The notes under the pieces: model-generated
The model's input: the letters and a program-made list of their open reading frames with translations, nothing else
Told to the model about the DNA's origin: nothing
The model's database searches: none
Source of the DNA: Cymodocea nodosa
Taxonomy: Eukaryota; Streptophyta; Magnoliopsida; Alismatales; Cymodoceaceae
Direction: 5' to 3'
DNA: 64,000 bases
Assembly: GCA_036874045.1 (NCBI GenBank)
Contig: CM072343.1
Coordinates: 10,002,001 to 10,066,000 of the forward strand
Position numbers and translations under genes: made by a program
Part shown: in pieces, positions 1 to 11,411 of the stretch
Numbering within the stretch: the stretch's first letter is position 1
Layout: each line of letters begins with the position of its first letter

Positions 1-1059
1 GAAATTGTTGTTTCTCCAAGATAAATTCGGGTGATTTCTCCAATTAGGATTATAAGAATTTCCCAAGTTATCTCTCTAGTTTCTAGCATAAATAATATCT
101 AAGTCATTTATGTTTGTATTCTTTTCTGTTAGCTTTTGATTTAATGATAACTCTTCTATTTTCTTTGTTAATTCATTTAATTTCACGTCAAGCATAGTAT
201 TGGAATCTATTTCATGCATTTCTCTTGACAATAATCTTTTATCTGCAATAGCTTCAGCCGAATTTTCCCACTTTGCAGTTCTTTTTGCAAAATTTTCTAA
301 ATATGCCCATGCTTCTTCACTACATAATTTTAAAAATCCATTTTGACAAGTAGATTCTAATAAAGATTTTGTTGAAACATCTATGCCTTCATAAATTATG
401 CCTATTAATTGTGCTTTACTCATTGCATGATGTAGACATTGAGTCAGTAAATCTTTAAATCTTTCAAAATATTTCCAGAATGATTCACCCTATTTTTGGC
501 TACACATTAATATTTCTTTCTTCTTTTTAATCGTTTGATGTGTTGGATAGTATTTTTCCAGAAAAACAGAGCAAAATTCAGTCCATGTAGAAATTGAATC
601 AGGCGATAGAGTATATAACCATCTCTTAGTTGTATCTTTTAAAGCAAAAGGGATATATATAAGTTTAATAGCATCTATACTCATGTTCGGCATTCTCATC
701 ATTTGACAAACTTCGTTAAATTCTCTAAGGAAATAATAGGCATCCTCTCTTTCTAATCCATGAAAATGTGGCAATTGACTAATATAATTAGATTTCAGTT
801 CAAACCTATCTCCCTCAAAGTTTGGCAATCGAATACATGAAGGTTCATCAATTAATTCAGGATACAGAATCTCTCCTAATGGTTTTTCTACTGGAGTAGC
901 CATCTCTACGTTCTCTTTTAAAGAAAGGTTAGCTACACCCCAAAGAATTTCGTTAAAGTTTAGTTCAGAAAATTTTTCAGTACTCCTCTGCAATGAAAAT
1001 TCCTGGGTAGGTGTTCTTACTAATCGTTTAGTGCTTAGAGAATGAGTCCATGTGCTCAT
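1..1059 (-). pseudogene. gag: Athila gag (capsid part), partial, two premature stops
   Basis: The ATG is at 1059, giving MSTWTHSLSTKRLV. The Athila capsid signature follows: LPNFEGDRFELK, then FHGLEREDAYYFLREF and the retrotransposon-gag core FALKDTTKRWLYTL with FLEKYYPTHQT. In-frame amber codons near 490 and 76 replace CAG codons (compare the intact codons in element C). Otherwise the frame is open to the window edge. No zinc knuckle occurs in this gag: the CCHC motif sits near the primer site instead (6250-6564). The protein would form the virus-like particle shell. It lies immediately downstream of the promoter-like block and splice donor at 1083-1283. Confidence 0.85.
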
Positions 1060-1082
1060 AAACAAATAGTAGAAGATTAATT

Positions 1083-1089
1083 ACATACC
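1083..1089 (-). other. Conserved splice-donor-like site before gag
   Basis: On the minus strand the sequence reads CAGACTG then GTATGTAAT, a good plant 5' splice site, 30 nt before the gag ATG. The same site occurs at the equivalent place in copies C (49208), G (24737) and D (36923). In the three copies where the F-box is visible it pairs with an acceptor just before that ORF. Confidence 0.5.
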
Positions 1090-1223
1090 AGTCTGAAGCT
1101 TTCCATTCTATAAATATTGGTTGTCGGATGAAGGTTGAATCAGTTGCTTCTCCTTCCAGTTCCTCTAACGCTTTCTCCTTTCTTTTAAAAGTGTTGGTAA
1201 CTCGTAAATAACATTTTGTTTCA

Positions 1224-1283
1224 TATATATACTGTGCATCCATAAAGTGAATAAATCTCGTTGCAAGAACGTGGCTTGCAACG
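1224..1283 (-). promoter_or_regulatory. Internal promoter-like block upstream of gag
   Basis: TATATATA at 1224-1231 lies exactly 27 nt from a 25-bp inverted repeat at 1259-1283. The repeat has arms CGTTGCAAGC and TCTTGCAACG around a CACGT centre, with one mismatch. The same inverted repeat, spacing and TATA box occur in copies G, D and C. A transcript starting about 30 nt downstream would carry a leader of roughly 100 nt and then the donor at 1089. Confidence 0.5.
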
Positions 1284-1384
1284 TGCATCGTGGTTCCTAT
1301 TTTTATGGGTACGTGTACCACTACTAATTTCAAATTTTGGTAACTGCTAAACCGACGAAGTTTCGTTTGTGGTTAAAAGAATAA

Positions 1385-1595
1385 CCATTCTACTTAATCC
1401 ACGAACTAACCTCATTGAGTTACAGATTACTCAACAGAACACAGTCGGTTACTGTTGCTAACTCCACGGACTAACTTCGTTGAGTTACATGTAAATCAAC
1501 GGAGTGACCTTATATTATATTACTGACCTTGTGGAGTTACGGTTCACTCAACGGACTTACTTCGTTGAGTTAACACTTGGCAATATCTAAGTTTC
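1385..1595. repeat. AACTCAACG palindromic array, element 1
   Basis: Alternating copies of TAACTCAACGGA and its complement TCCGTTGAGTTA (with CCACGAGG variants) form a run of potential hairpins between the integrase end and the gag promoter. The same array type occurs upstream of gag in C, D and G, in Athila LTRs and in the copia LTRs of this window. Confidence 0.75.
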
Positions 1596-1619
1596 ACTCT
1601 CGTAAGTTTTCTATTCTGT

Positions 1620-1850
1620 TTTTTGACCGGTTTAACCGATAATATGCTTCGGTCAGACCTAAATATTTTTTATTTTTTTATTTTTCTTTCGGTTGAGCCG
1701 ATATTATGTTTCGGTAAAACCAATATTTTTTTCTGAAAATTAATATACAATTTCTTTTTCGGTTTAACCAATAGTACACTTCGGTTAGACCTAAATATTT
1801 TTTAATTTCTCGGTCATACCGATGGATCTAGTCGGTTGAACCGCAATTAT
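1620..1850. repeat. CGGTTTAACCG palindromic tandem array
   Basis: Three to four degenerate units of about 70 bp each contain CGGTTTAACCGATA, then ATGCTTCGGTCAGACC, then a T-rich stretch. Each unit can fold on itself. It starts just after the integrase C-terminus. D has the homologous array at 40420-40580. Function unknown. Confidence 0.7.
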
Positions 1851-1924
1851 TTTTATGTTTTATATATATTTTTAATGTTGTTTTTTTTTTATATATATAA
1901 ATAAACATAAAAACTGATTTTTTA

Positions 1925-3300
1925 CTAAATAAAGCTCGAGTAGTCCTCTACTCTAACTTCTTCTATAATTCCAAAGAAGCTTTTTGGTGTTTTCAGAATA
2001 GGTTTAAGTCTTTGTCCATTTATTTTAAATATATTCTGATTTTTAGGATTTTCAATTTCAATAGCTCCATAAGGATAAACATTTCGAACTATGTAAGGTC
2101 CTGCCCATCTAGATCTTAATTTTCCTGGATGGTTATGGAGTCTAGCCAGATAAAGATATACTTCTTGTCCTATTTCAAAGCTTTTAGGCATAATTTTTCT
2201 ATGCTATAATTTAATTTTCTCTTTTTCTCTTACACTCTTCGAAAAAGCTTCATTTCTAAATTCTTCTAATTCAATTAGTTGCATTTTCCTATTTTCAACA
2301 GCTTGATTTAAATTAGTGTTCAGAGTTTTTAATGCCCAATAAGCTTTATGTTCTATTTCAGTAGGTAAATGACAACTTTTTCCATATACTAGCCTAAAAG
2401 GTGACATACCTAAGCTCGTTTTATAAGCAGTTCTATAAGCCCAAAGTGCATCTATCAATCTATTAACCTAATCTGTTCTAGTAGGATTTACTACTTTTTC
2501 CAAGATTAATTTAATTTGTTTGTTTGCACTTTCTACTTGTCCACTTGTTTGCGGATGATATGATGTTGCAATTTTGTGGTTTACTCCATATTTCTTCATT
2601 AACGATTCAAAACTTCTATTATAGAAATGAGTTCCTTTATCATTGATAATAGCTTTAGGTATTCCAAATCTTGCAAATATATTTGTTCTTATAAATTATA
2701 TTATCACTTTATTATCATTAGTTTTTGTAAGAATAGCTTCTATGCATTTAGATACATAATCCACCCCCAACAATTTGTAATTAAATTAATTAGACATAAG
2801 AATTGGACCCATAAAATCTATTCCCCATACATCAAAGATTTCAACCTCAACAATAGGATTAAGATGCATCATATTCCTCTTTGATATTCTTCCTATTTGT
2901 TGACATCTTAAACAACTTAAGCAATATTTATGAGCATCTTTGAATAGTGTTGGCCAATAAAACCCACATTGCTGAATTTTTGCAGTAGTTTTCCCTGAAC
3001 CAAAATGTCCTCCATAAGCTTGGTCATGACAGAAAGACAATATGCTTGAATATTCAGTTTCTGGAACACACCTCCTTAAAACCAGATCAGGACATTTCTT
3101 AAATAAGGGTCTTCCCAATAGTAATATTTTACTCTTGAGAAAAACAATTTCTTATCCTGTCTATTCCAATCCTTAGGTGTTAAACCAGTAACTAAGTAAT
3201 TAACTATGTCTGCATACCAAGGCATTGTGTTGATGGTCATTAATTGTTCATCAAGAAAATTATCCTTAATTTCAATATTTGATTTTTCTATTTGTAATCT
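1925..3300 (-). pseudogene. pol (INT): Athila integrase, frameshifted
   Basis: The N-terminal HHCC zinc motif is visible (FCHDQAYGGHFGSG, then [11 protein letters not shown]), followed by the first catalytic region WGIDFMGP near 2830 and the GPY/F-type C-terminal module [17 protein letters not shown] near 2090. The end EVRVEDYSSFI matches D. Frameshifts lie near 3110 and 2790, and several stops fall in the catalytic core. The family function is insertion of the cDNA into host DNA. No chromodomain is seen, which is consistent with Athila. Confidence 0.85.
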
Positions 3301-4008
3301 TCATAAATGATCTGCTACTACATTCTCACAACCTTTTTTATCTTTAATTTTTAAATCAAATTCTTGCAATAATAATATCCATCGGATCAATCTAGGTTTA
3401 GTCTCTTTTTTCTTTATTAGATGTTTTAGAGCTAAATGATCCGTGTATACTATTACTTTAGCTCCAATCAGATATGATCTAAACTTTTCTAAAGCAAACA
3501 CAATAGCTAATAATTCTTTTTCAGTAGCTATGTAAATTAACTTGAGCATCATTTAAGGTTTTGTTTGCATAATGAATCACTCTAGGAGATTTTTCTATCT
3601 TCTGTCCTAACACTACTCCTACAGTAAAATCAAAAGCATTGCACATTAATTCAAATGGATGGTTCCAATTAGGTGCTTGAATTATAGGAGTTGAAATTAA
3701 GCTAGTCTTAAGTCTGAAAAATGCTTCTTGCAATTTTTATCAAAGTTAAATGGAACATCTTTTAATAGATTAGTTAAAGGTCTAGCTATCTTGCTAAAGT
3801 CTTTAATAAATCTTCTATAAAAACCAGCATGTCCTAGAAATGATCTAATATCTTTTACTGATTTAGGTTCTGGTAGATTAGAAATTACTTCTATTTTAGC
3901 TTTATCTACTTCCAACCCATTTTTAGAAACAACATGCCCTAAGACTATTCCTTGTTTAACCATGAAGTGACATTTTTCCCAATTTAAAACCAGATTTTTT
4001 TTCCACAC
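3301..4008 (-). pseudogene. pol (RH): Athila RT connection and RNase H, frameshifted
   Basis: The segment runs from the RT thumb ([20 protein letters not shown]) through [20 protein letters not shown] to the RNase H start WNHPFELMC, and on to [20 protein letters not shown] and [11 protein letters not shown]. Frameshifts near 3735 and 3535 divide it into three frames. The first RNase H acidic residue is changed: CDASDF in copy C reads CNAFDF here. Confidence 0.85.
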
Positions 4009-5836
4009 AGCGTTTTAATATTTGGTCTAAATTGCTTAAACACACTTCATATGAGTTGCCATATACAGTAAAATCATTCATAAATATTTCTAAAAATTCT
4101 TCAGTCATTCCAGTAAATATGCCCTGCACACACCTTTGAAAGGTAGCTGGCGCATTGCATAATCCAAATGGCATTCTTTTAAAAGCATAAGTTCCATTAG
4201 GACAGGTGAAAGTTGTTTTCTCTTGATCCTCTAATGCTACTGGAATTTGATTATACCTTGAATACCCATCTAGGAAACAAAAATATTCTTACCCTGCTAA
4301 TCTTTCCAGCATTTGATCTATAAAAGGTAAGGGAAAATGATCTTTCCTAGTTACAGTATTCAGCTTTCTATAATCTATACATACTCTCCAGCCTGATTGA
4401 ATTCTAGTAGGTATCAAGTCTTGACTTTCATTCCTAATAACTGTTAATCCTGATTTCTTGGGAACTACATGGATTGGACTAACCCACGAGCTATCAGAAA
4501 TCAGATAAATTATATCATTATCTAACCATTTAACTATTTCCTTCCTGACTACTTCCTTAAGGTTTGGATTTAATCTCCTCTCAAGAATTCTAACAGGTTT
4601 AGCATTCTCTTCTAAATATATGTGGTGACAGCATAAAGTTGAACTTAACCCTTTTATATCAGTCATAGTCCATCCTATTGCTTCTTTATAACTTTTTACT
4701 ACATCTTTTAATTTAGCTATTTGATCCTCTTTTAAATCTGAAGCAATATTGATTGGACAGGTCCGTCTATCTTCCAGAAATATATAGGTTAATTCAGGAG
4801 GTAAATGTTTTAATTCTAAATGTTGCCCATCAGAAGCTAGAGCTCCTAATTGAGCATCATCATTTTTTAAATTAATTTCTTCCTGATCTCCTTCTATATT
4901 TATGCTTTCACTTTCTTCTAAAGTTTCAGAATTGTTTTGCCTATTTAATTCTTCTTGAATCACATCATCTAACATATCTCCTTCATCCTCTAAAAAGTCT
5001 ATGGTATGTAAGGACATTTCTAACTCCTCAAACCTTTCTGGTTTGAAAATATTTAATTGAGTATCCTCATTACCATATGCTAACTTCATTACTCCAGTTT
5101 TACAATTTATAACAGCCCCTGATGTTGCTAAAAATGGCCTTCCCAAAATTAAAGATGTATCACTATTTTTATGCTTAATTTGTTGGGAATCCAAAATTAC
5201 AATATCAATAGGATATATAAAATTCTTGATTTTAATTAAGACATCCTCTATTTTTCCTCTAGGGTATCTTATACTTCTATCAGCTAATTGAATAACCGTA
5301 CTAGTAGGAGTTAATCCTTCTAATCCTAAGGATGCAAATATATCACTTGGCATAACATTTATACCTGCACCTAAGTCTATTAAGGTTCTTTCTATAATGG
5401 TATTTCCTATGGTGCATGATATAACAGGGATTCTAGGATCAGATAACTTTTTAGGAATTTGTGGCAGAAATAGGGAACTACTTTGCTCAGCTAAAAAGAC
5501 CTTTCTAAGAACTTTTCGCTCTCTTTTCTTAGTACACCTATCCTTCAGAAATTTAGCACAAGGTGGCATATTCTGCAATAGATCTAACAAAGGAATGTTA
5601 ACTTGTACTTTTTCAAAAATTTCTCTGATTTTTTCTTGTTTTTTAGGAATTGTTTGTTGTAATCTTTCAGAATAGGGTGCTAAAGATTTTGATTTCAAAG
5701 ACTCTTTTTCTTTTAGTTGATTTGTTTGATCATTTTTAGCTTCAATTGCAGATTCAGATTGTTCTTCAGTGATATCTAGATTTTCAACTATTACGTTTTC
5801 ATTATCATTTTGATTTTTACTCTTGTCCACCTTCAT
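4009..5836 (-). pseudogene. pol (PR-RT): Athila protease and reverse transcriptase, stops and active-site change
   Basis: A long frame (5836-4289) carries a basic linker, then a retropepsin-like protease with the DLGA active site (LIDLGAGINVMPSDIFASLGL, about residues 155-175 of this frame). The RT N-terminal half follows, ending PLPFIDQMLERLAG. A TAA at 4289 replaces the CAA codon kept in D. RT continues as CPNGTYAFKRMPFGLCNAPATFQR. The polymerase box reads FMND instead of FMDD, which would remove a metal-binding aspartate. A frameshift in a T-run near 4000 ends this part. Confidence 0.9.
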
Positions 5837-6564
5837 ATATTTTCATTTTGAGTTCTTGGTGGTATATCAGTTCCAAATCTTAATGTTACACATACATCTT
5901 CCAGATTTTCGTTACTTTCATGATGTTTTTGTATATCGTTTTTGTGATTATGATCTTCAATTGTTTTTAGATTTAAAGTGCATTCTTTAAATTCTCTTAC
6001 ATTAGTGTTTTCTGTTTGCTGTATATTTTGCAAGTTGTGCAGGTTTATAACATTATAATTTTCATTGTCTTGTTGCAAAACTTGTATTTTCATTGCATTT
6101 TTGTCTAATGCTTTTAATTTTGTTTCCAGATCATCTAATTTCATTACATTCAATTTTTGATCAATTTTCTTTATGGCTTTTTCAGTTTCATAAATTATAT
6201 CCTGTTTAGGTTCTGAATATGCCTCCTTATAGTTTAACCGGTTGACTTCTTATTGTTGACACACAAAGTATTCCAGTTTGTCCAGATTTTGCTCTATACT
6301 ATGCTCCAGTCTGTCATAGCTATCCCTAACTTCAGTGTCTCTCATCATATTACACATTCTATACTGACCATCAGTTGGGTAAACTATAGGATTCTCATAC
6401 TCGGCTCTATTATATTGAGGATAATTCATTTGTTGTTCATGGGATCTAACAATCTGTAAATGTCTCAATTTCAAACAATCAGAAATGTCGTGTCCTTTAG
6501 AATTGCAGAATTCACATATGCTAATTAAAGGTTTCAGAAATCTTTGAGCATAAGCATATGCCAT
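5837..6564 (-). pseudogene. Nucleocapsid-like zinc knuckle and linker at the start of pol
   Basis: Starting at the ATG at 6564 (MAYAYAQRFLKP), this has one CCHC knuckle, CEFCNSKGHDISDC, then a Tyr/Asn-rich linker, a coiled-coil-like stretch (ETKLKALDKNAMKIQVLQQD) and LRFGTDIPPRTQ. The last matches the LRSGT motif that normally joins gag to protease in Athila. So the nucleocapsid end of gag lies here, about 110 nt from the primer site, while capsid lies after pol. A stop at 6250 and a frameshift at about 5836 break it. Confidence 0.75.
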
Positions 6565-6673
6565 ATTCTCAATTACAAAAGAAAACACACAACTCTGGGA
6601 AACGAAACAGCTCTAATAGTTGCTTATATCTATTCAATTCAATTCAATTCACTTTGACTCAATTCAATTCAAT

Positions 6674-6691
6674 TCCCCGGCAACGGCGCCA
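6674..6691 (-). other. Primer binding site, tRNA-Asp
   Basis: On the minus strand the sequence reads TGGCGCCGTTGCCGGGGA, an apparently perfect 18-nt complement to the 3' end of plant tRNA-Asp. It lies 7 nt inside the LTR end (AACA then AGTTTTA), as usual for Athila/Tat elements. Confidence 0.9.
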
Positions 6692-6698
6692 TAAAACT

Positions 6699-8494
6699 TG
6701 TTTGGGTTTTCGCAGCACTACACTAGAAAAACTTGGATTTGTTACTTCTATTTTTACTTAGTTAATTTATCTTTACGCCTATTCTTTCTTTTAGAAGTAA
6801 ACAAACAACCTTTAATACAATTTAGATATTAATTCCAATTTGTACTTTAACTGCAAGTGCACAGTGTCTATTATATCATTGTGCAAGTACAGGTTGATCC
6901 CATTGGGAATTGCTGACGAATTTAAGAAATGTTTGATTGTGAACAATTCAAATTTATATTCCATAAGCACTCCGTTGAGTTAGAATTAACTCAACGGACT
7001 AAGTTCGTTGAGTTATGGCTAACTCAACGGACTATCCTCGTGGACTTAAGTTAACTCCACAAGCCTGTCTCTTCTTTATAATACTGCTATTTACAAAGGA
7101 ATTCGGCCAACCATTGGGCGATTCCACAGATTGTAAATAACATCAATTAAGCTTTTTAATGCTAGTTAACATTGGATTTATCATTAAGCAATACTAACAT
7201 TCAGATGATTCAAATAGTCACCATTAAAATCTTTAAGTTTTTTGTATGAACCAATTTCAGTAAACTGTAAAATTAAAACTAACATAAAACAATCATAAAA
7301 CTGATACAGATAACATTAATCACGATACAACACAAACAATACAACACTCAAATACAACATACAAACAAAGATAAATTGTTTTTGGTATTTTTGTTTTGAT
7401 GTGAACATGGAAATGGGCGAAAGGTGAAATGTAAAGTAATCTCACTTGACAGTAAATACTTCCGACACTACTTGCAATGCGATTACACCATTGAAAATTA
7501 AACCACTTACAATTTTGTCTCCTCTCCCTATAGAATCACGAGTCCAGAATTGCAAGATGATCTCCTTTTCAGCATGTAGGCATCAACCCGAAGCCAAGGC
7601 TAAAAGCTTTACGATCTCTTGAAATATGAGTCGGCGCTTGGTGAAAATGGCTTCCCTTCCTACGACGCGATCACTCCTCACATTGGTTGTCAGGCACTGT
7701 GTTTGGCTCGGAATCGACCCGACATCAAGTAAGTATTCTCACAGACCTCTGATGGTTGGTGATTGTGGTGGTGGTAACGATGGTTGGTGTGATACTTTGG
7801 AGAATCGCCGATACTGTCTGCAGAAAGCTCGGTGTTCCTCCTTTGTATACACTGGCCATCCATCGTCACACCTTTTTTTCTTCTTTTCTTTTCTATTTCT
7901 TCAGTAGTAACTACTTCTGCTTGAATGATCGGTTGGATTTCCTTCATTCAGATCAACGGCGATGCTTCCTTCTCCATGTGCAATTGAATTCCTGCATGAT
8001 ATGTGCAAACGTGGTTTTTCCTTCCAACTGTTTGTTCCTGCAACCGCTATAGTGGCATTTTGGAAAATAACTATAAAATACATGTAATAAAGAAATAAGC
8101 CGCTAACCTAACGCGTTACCTTAGTGTATTTTCGTGTAACTCAACGCGTATAGTTATGCTAAATTAACGAGTTATAACTTAAGTAAATCTACCAGATCTC
8201 GACACGTGTCAAGAGTAGTTTGAACATAAAATAACATTTCGGAGAGTTACAGGTCTAACTATCCGATGCTCAGATGCATTTTCGGATACTTAAGAATTTC
8301 ACAGCCTGCAACTTACCGACAGTTCATAAATGTACTAAATTAACATTAATTCCCCAAAATTAAGTAGATTCTTCAATTAAAGCATATAATAGTGCAATTA
8401 TAACATAATGACTTAATTCTCATATGATAAGCTAAATATTATGCAATTAACCATCATTTAACCGTTAATAATATGCACTTTTTCATTCTAAACA
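6699..8494 (-). repeat. 5' LTR of element 1 (1796 bp)
   Basis: It starts TGTTTAGAATG (8494) and ends CCCAAACA (6699), a TGTT/AACA inverted end. It aligns along its length with the C and D LTRs. Its U5 carries the AACTCAACG array at 6965-7065. Its U3 carries part of the module shared with copia LTRs at 8098-8185 (AACCTAACGCGTT and neighbours). The open frames inside it (around 7626-8083) are not conserved as coding. Confidence 0.9.
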
Positions 8495-8569
8495 AGGGTC
8501 ATTAATTGTTCATTAGGAAAATTATCCTTAATTTCAATGTTTTATTTTTCTATTTGTAATATTGATAAA
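8495..8569 (-). pseudogene. Older Athila pol fragment, left piece
   Basis: Seventy-five bases of the RNase H-integrase linker (sense strand reads about TTATCAATATTACAAATAG), matching D near 56150-56200. Element 1 is inserted at its left edge and copia A at its right edge. It resumes at 12976 after copia A. The last five bases, ATAAA, are copia A's target duplication. Confidence 0.8.
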
Positions 8570-10142
8570 TGTAGGATCGTATGGCTACATAAGAGGGGGG
8601 TGAATTGTGTTTTTCAACTTTTTCGATTATAATTGATACTTCAAAATTAAAAACAAGTCGAGACACTATTTTCATAAAATCATTTTTATTCAAGGTTTCA
8701 ATTATAATAGACAATTCAATTCTCCTTAGAAATTGTAGATGCAATTATATATTGATATCATGTTCCATCTATACAATTTCATAACTATAAACAGAGAAAA
8801 CTAATTTGCATAATTTAAAACATTTCTCCTTGTTTGAGATCTTTCTTCTTCTTCTTCTTCTTTTTCTTCTTCAGCAATTCTTCAGTGATGAATATCTAAC
8901 TTTCTCTACTTCACCGAATTTGCTTTCTTCTAATACTTCAGATCTTCAGTGACATAAATCTGACCTTTTCTGCTGCACTGAATTTTCTTCCACCTAAGAG
9001 CTTTTCCCCAAAGAGGTATTTTTGATCCCTAAAAAGATTTTTCATTTGGTGTGCAGGGATAATTGATCAACGAGAATTCTATGCCTTTTATATTGTATCT
9101 TCATTTCATGCATATCTTCCATGTTTAATCACTACTAGTTTTCCACTTCTTCATGTCTTCTCTTTTCCTTCATCGAAATACACACGTTCTGACCCACATT
9201 TACATTTCGAATTTTCTTTAATTGTTAATCCTGGATCTCTAAAAATTTTCCTACAAAATAAACTTTCTCGTCCAAAATTTTTCATCAAGTGTAATAAGAA
9301 GTCATTACTTTAATGTTAACTAAACGAGTAACACAAGTAGATATATAACTTAATGTTTCTAACTTAACGAGTTCCTCATGTGCCAACTCACATGACAAGT
9401 ATTTTAGCTAACTCAACGAACTAAGACTGTGGTGTTAAAACTAACTCAATGAACCAACTTTGTGGTGTTATGATAACTCAATGAACCAACTCTGTTGTGT
9501 TATAGATAACTCAACGAACTAGTAATAAACAAATGTTTTTATAATAAGAATTTACCACGTGCAAAAATAACAACTTAAGTTTATAATGCTAACCTAACAC
9601 GTTGCCTTAGTGTTCAATATGGCAACTCAACGTGTTTAGTTATGTTAACTTAATGAGTTAAACATGTGCAATTCACATGATACAATATAATATTCGTAAC
9701 CTTTAATTTCACCACGTGTACAACACTAACTTAACGAGTTCGTCTCTTCTTTTACTCACTAACTTAACGAGTTTTCACGTGACCTATTTTAACCTTTAAG
9801 CCTCTAACTTAACAAGTTCTCACATGACCTCTATACGAATAAAACTCTAACTTAACAAGTTGTCTAAACATGCACTGTTCATGATACAGAAAATATAACT
9901 TTAAAACATATCATGCTTTTTAATAAAACACACGTTAACTTAACGTTTAGTTAAATGAGAAATTAATGCAATGAAATGACTAGTTATTTAACTTTTTCTA
10001 TGATCCAATACAGACAAATATTTATATTAGTAATTTTTTTTTGTATTAATTAATGTTCTTAATTTCCTTTCACAAGCAATAGTAATTGAGAAAATATGAT
10101 TACTTTCATTCAGTACACATCATCAAAAAAAAATACTCAACA
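8570..10142 (-). repeat. 3' LTR of copia A (1573 bp)
   Basis: On the minus strand it starts TGTTGAGTATT (10142) and ends GATCCTACA (8570). It contains a long AACTCAACG-type array (about 9300-9900) and, at 9556-9665, the module shared with Athila LTRs. A TTC-rich microsatellite lies at about 8842-8873. Confidence 0.9.
9556..9665 (-). promoter_or_regulatory. U3 module shared by copia and Athila LTRs (copia A 3' LTR copy)
   Basis: It starts CACGTGCAAAAATAACAACT on the plus strand. By eye the first 31 bases are identical to the complement of 54067-54037 in Athila C, and about 90 of 108 positions match overall. The orientation relative to LTR sense is the same in both superfamilies. CACGTG is a G-box core. 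Other copia copies are at about 12384-12492, 16722-16830 and 30711-30785 (truncated). Confidence 0.75.
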
Positions 10143-10650
10143 ATCTCTCCCTTTTTGATGATGACAAAACCATATTAAATCAATTATGAAATATATATAA
10201 CTCAACAAAGCACCTTTGTTGGTTTGTTGACTTAAGTTCACTTAAGGTTATTTCTATTGTTTGTGTAAAATTCACCTCTCAGAAATAAAACTTTCAGATG
10301 TCAATAATTACATAAGTATCTTTAACCACATATTTATCTTTCAGATTATATTATCATTTGTCAGATTACAATAACCACTTAAATATCATCTCCCTTTATA
10401 AGATATGCAATTAAAATCATAATCATCTTCTTCTTTTGAATTTATAACATCTCCCCCTTTTCGTCATTAATCAAAAAGATGATTATATAGTATATAAGTT
10501 GAGATATATATTTACAACTAAACTTTCTGTAAACAATAATAAGAATTGTAACCTCTTACAAAAAAAATGTATTATTCAAATAATCAAATAATAAATACAA
10601 ACATTACATTTTGTATTCAGATACAAGCAAACAGACAAATGACTTGACAT
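10143..10650 (-). other. Copia A 3' noncoding region with polypurine tract
   Basis: On the minus strand AAAAAGGGAGAGAT directly precedes the 3' LTR, as expected for the plus-strand priming tract. The rest is AT-rich and matches 17322-17766 of copia B. I see no gene in it. Confidence 0.75.
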
Positions 10651-10935
10651 TTATCTATTCCTCTTAAAGATATCACTAATAGCAATACATATTTTATCTC
10701 CTAGATGGCTAATATCATTTTTGATTTCGTTAAGTACATCATCTAGGGAAGGAGGTAGCTGGGGTTGCTATTCTACTCGAATTGGGGGTGGACTAGCCGT
10801 TAGTGGTGAACCACCAAAAACCTTGTGTGCATTCATTTTATTCTATGCTTGCAATTTTGATTTATTAATTAATCATCCATTTACAAAGAAACAAATTTTA
10901 TTACCATTCACCCTCCCTTTGGTAAGCCATTAGAT
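10651..10935 (-). pseudogene. Accessory ORF C-terminus (copia A)
   Basis: The frame closes at 10651-10653 with LGDKICIAISDIFKRNR, matching LGDKICNVIGNIIRGNR of copia B. It is preceded by a Pro-rich stretch and one stop. It is joined at about 10935 directly to gag sequence, marking the internal deletion. It shows that the accessory gene belongs to this copia family and is not unique to copia B. Confidence 0.65.
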
Positions 10936-11211
10936 CCTAACAAACTATTCATAACTCAATGCACAAAATAAAATATTTAAGCCCTTAGCATTTAGAGTTT
11001 CATTTTCTTTTTCAGTAATTGTCCAAGTATTATGAGGGGTAGTTAATAGAGTATATGGTTTAGAAATCATGAACCACAACTTATGATTTATACTTTGAAG
11101 AAAAACTGTCATCCTATATTTCCAATATTCAAAATGTATTCCATCAAATAAAGAAGGATGATTAAGATTTTGGCCTTCATACAAAGAAAAATTACTATTT
11201 CGAGTAGCCAT
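10936..11211 (-). pseudogene. gag: Copia gag N-terminus (copia A), truncated
   Basis: MATRNSNFSLYEGQNLNHPS leads into LFDGIHFEYWKYRMTVFLQS and LWFMIS, the conserved start of SIRE-like copia gag (DUF4219/UBN2 type). About 88 codons remain before the deletion junction. The start lies about 190 nt from the primer site. Confidence 0.85.
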
Positions 11212-11397
11212 CTTACCTTAGATTTTTCAACCTATTTGATTTTAAATAGTTTACAAACTTTAAAACAACTTGAGCCTTAAATCAAGAAGGTTAAACGTAT
11301 GTTCAGATATTAATTTTTGGTTAAAAACAAGGAAGGTAGAATAAGCAATGATATTAAATAAGTTGGTATCGATTTTATATCAAAGATTATTAACAAA

Positions 11398-11409
11398 GCT
11401 CTGATATCA
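11398..11409 (-). other. Primer binding site of copia A (initiator Met tRNA)
   Basis: On the minus strand TGATATCAGAGC lies 2 nt inside the LTR end. It differs at one position from the consensus TGGTATCAGAGC used by most copia elements. Confidence 0.8.
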
Positions 11410-11411
11410 CT

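Larger units (their letters stand above)
1..8494 (-). mobile_element. Athila-lineage Ty3/gypsy element 1 (3' part outside window)
   Basis: Reading on the minus strand, this is an LTR (8494 to 6699), a tRNA-Asp primer site, a zinc knuckle, protease, RT, RNase H, integrase, a palindrome-rich spacer, a promoter-like block and gag, which is cut by the window edge. The right end TGTTTAG is followed by AGGGTCATTAATTG, which continues an older Athila pol copy, so element 1 was inserted into that copy. The left target duplication lies outside the window. Gag lies downstream of integrase, the reverse of the usual order. Unlike C and D, element 1 has no accessory ORF between integrase and gag. Stops and frameshifts break every domain, so it is dead in its present state. 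Confidence 0.9.

Noticed and set aside
1028..1333. ORF of about 100 codons upstream of gag (also 36916-37167)
   Set aside because: It lies over the promoter-like block and leader. The frame differs between copies and is not kept in C or G. It is better explained as noncoding leader.
5397..5675. ORFs antisense to pol (also 2627-2884, 6253-6459, 43397-43618, 46749-46937, 55478-55780, 58310-58573)
   Set aside because: Each is the reverse-strand shadow of a recognised pol segment.
7626..8083. ORFs of 60-98 codons in the LTRs on both strands (also near 32523-32804, 54273-54578 and 60517-60876), antisense or sense to the element
   Set aside because: Similar ORFs recur only because the LTRs are copies of each other. 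Lengths and frames change by indels between copies, and none resembles a known domain.
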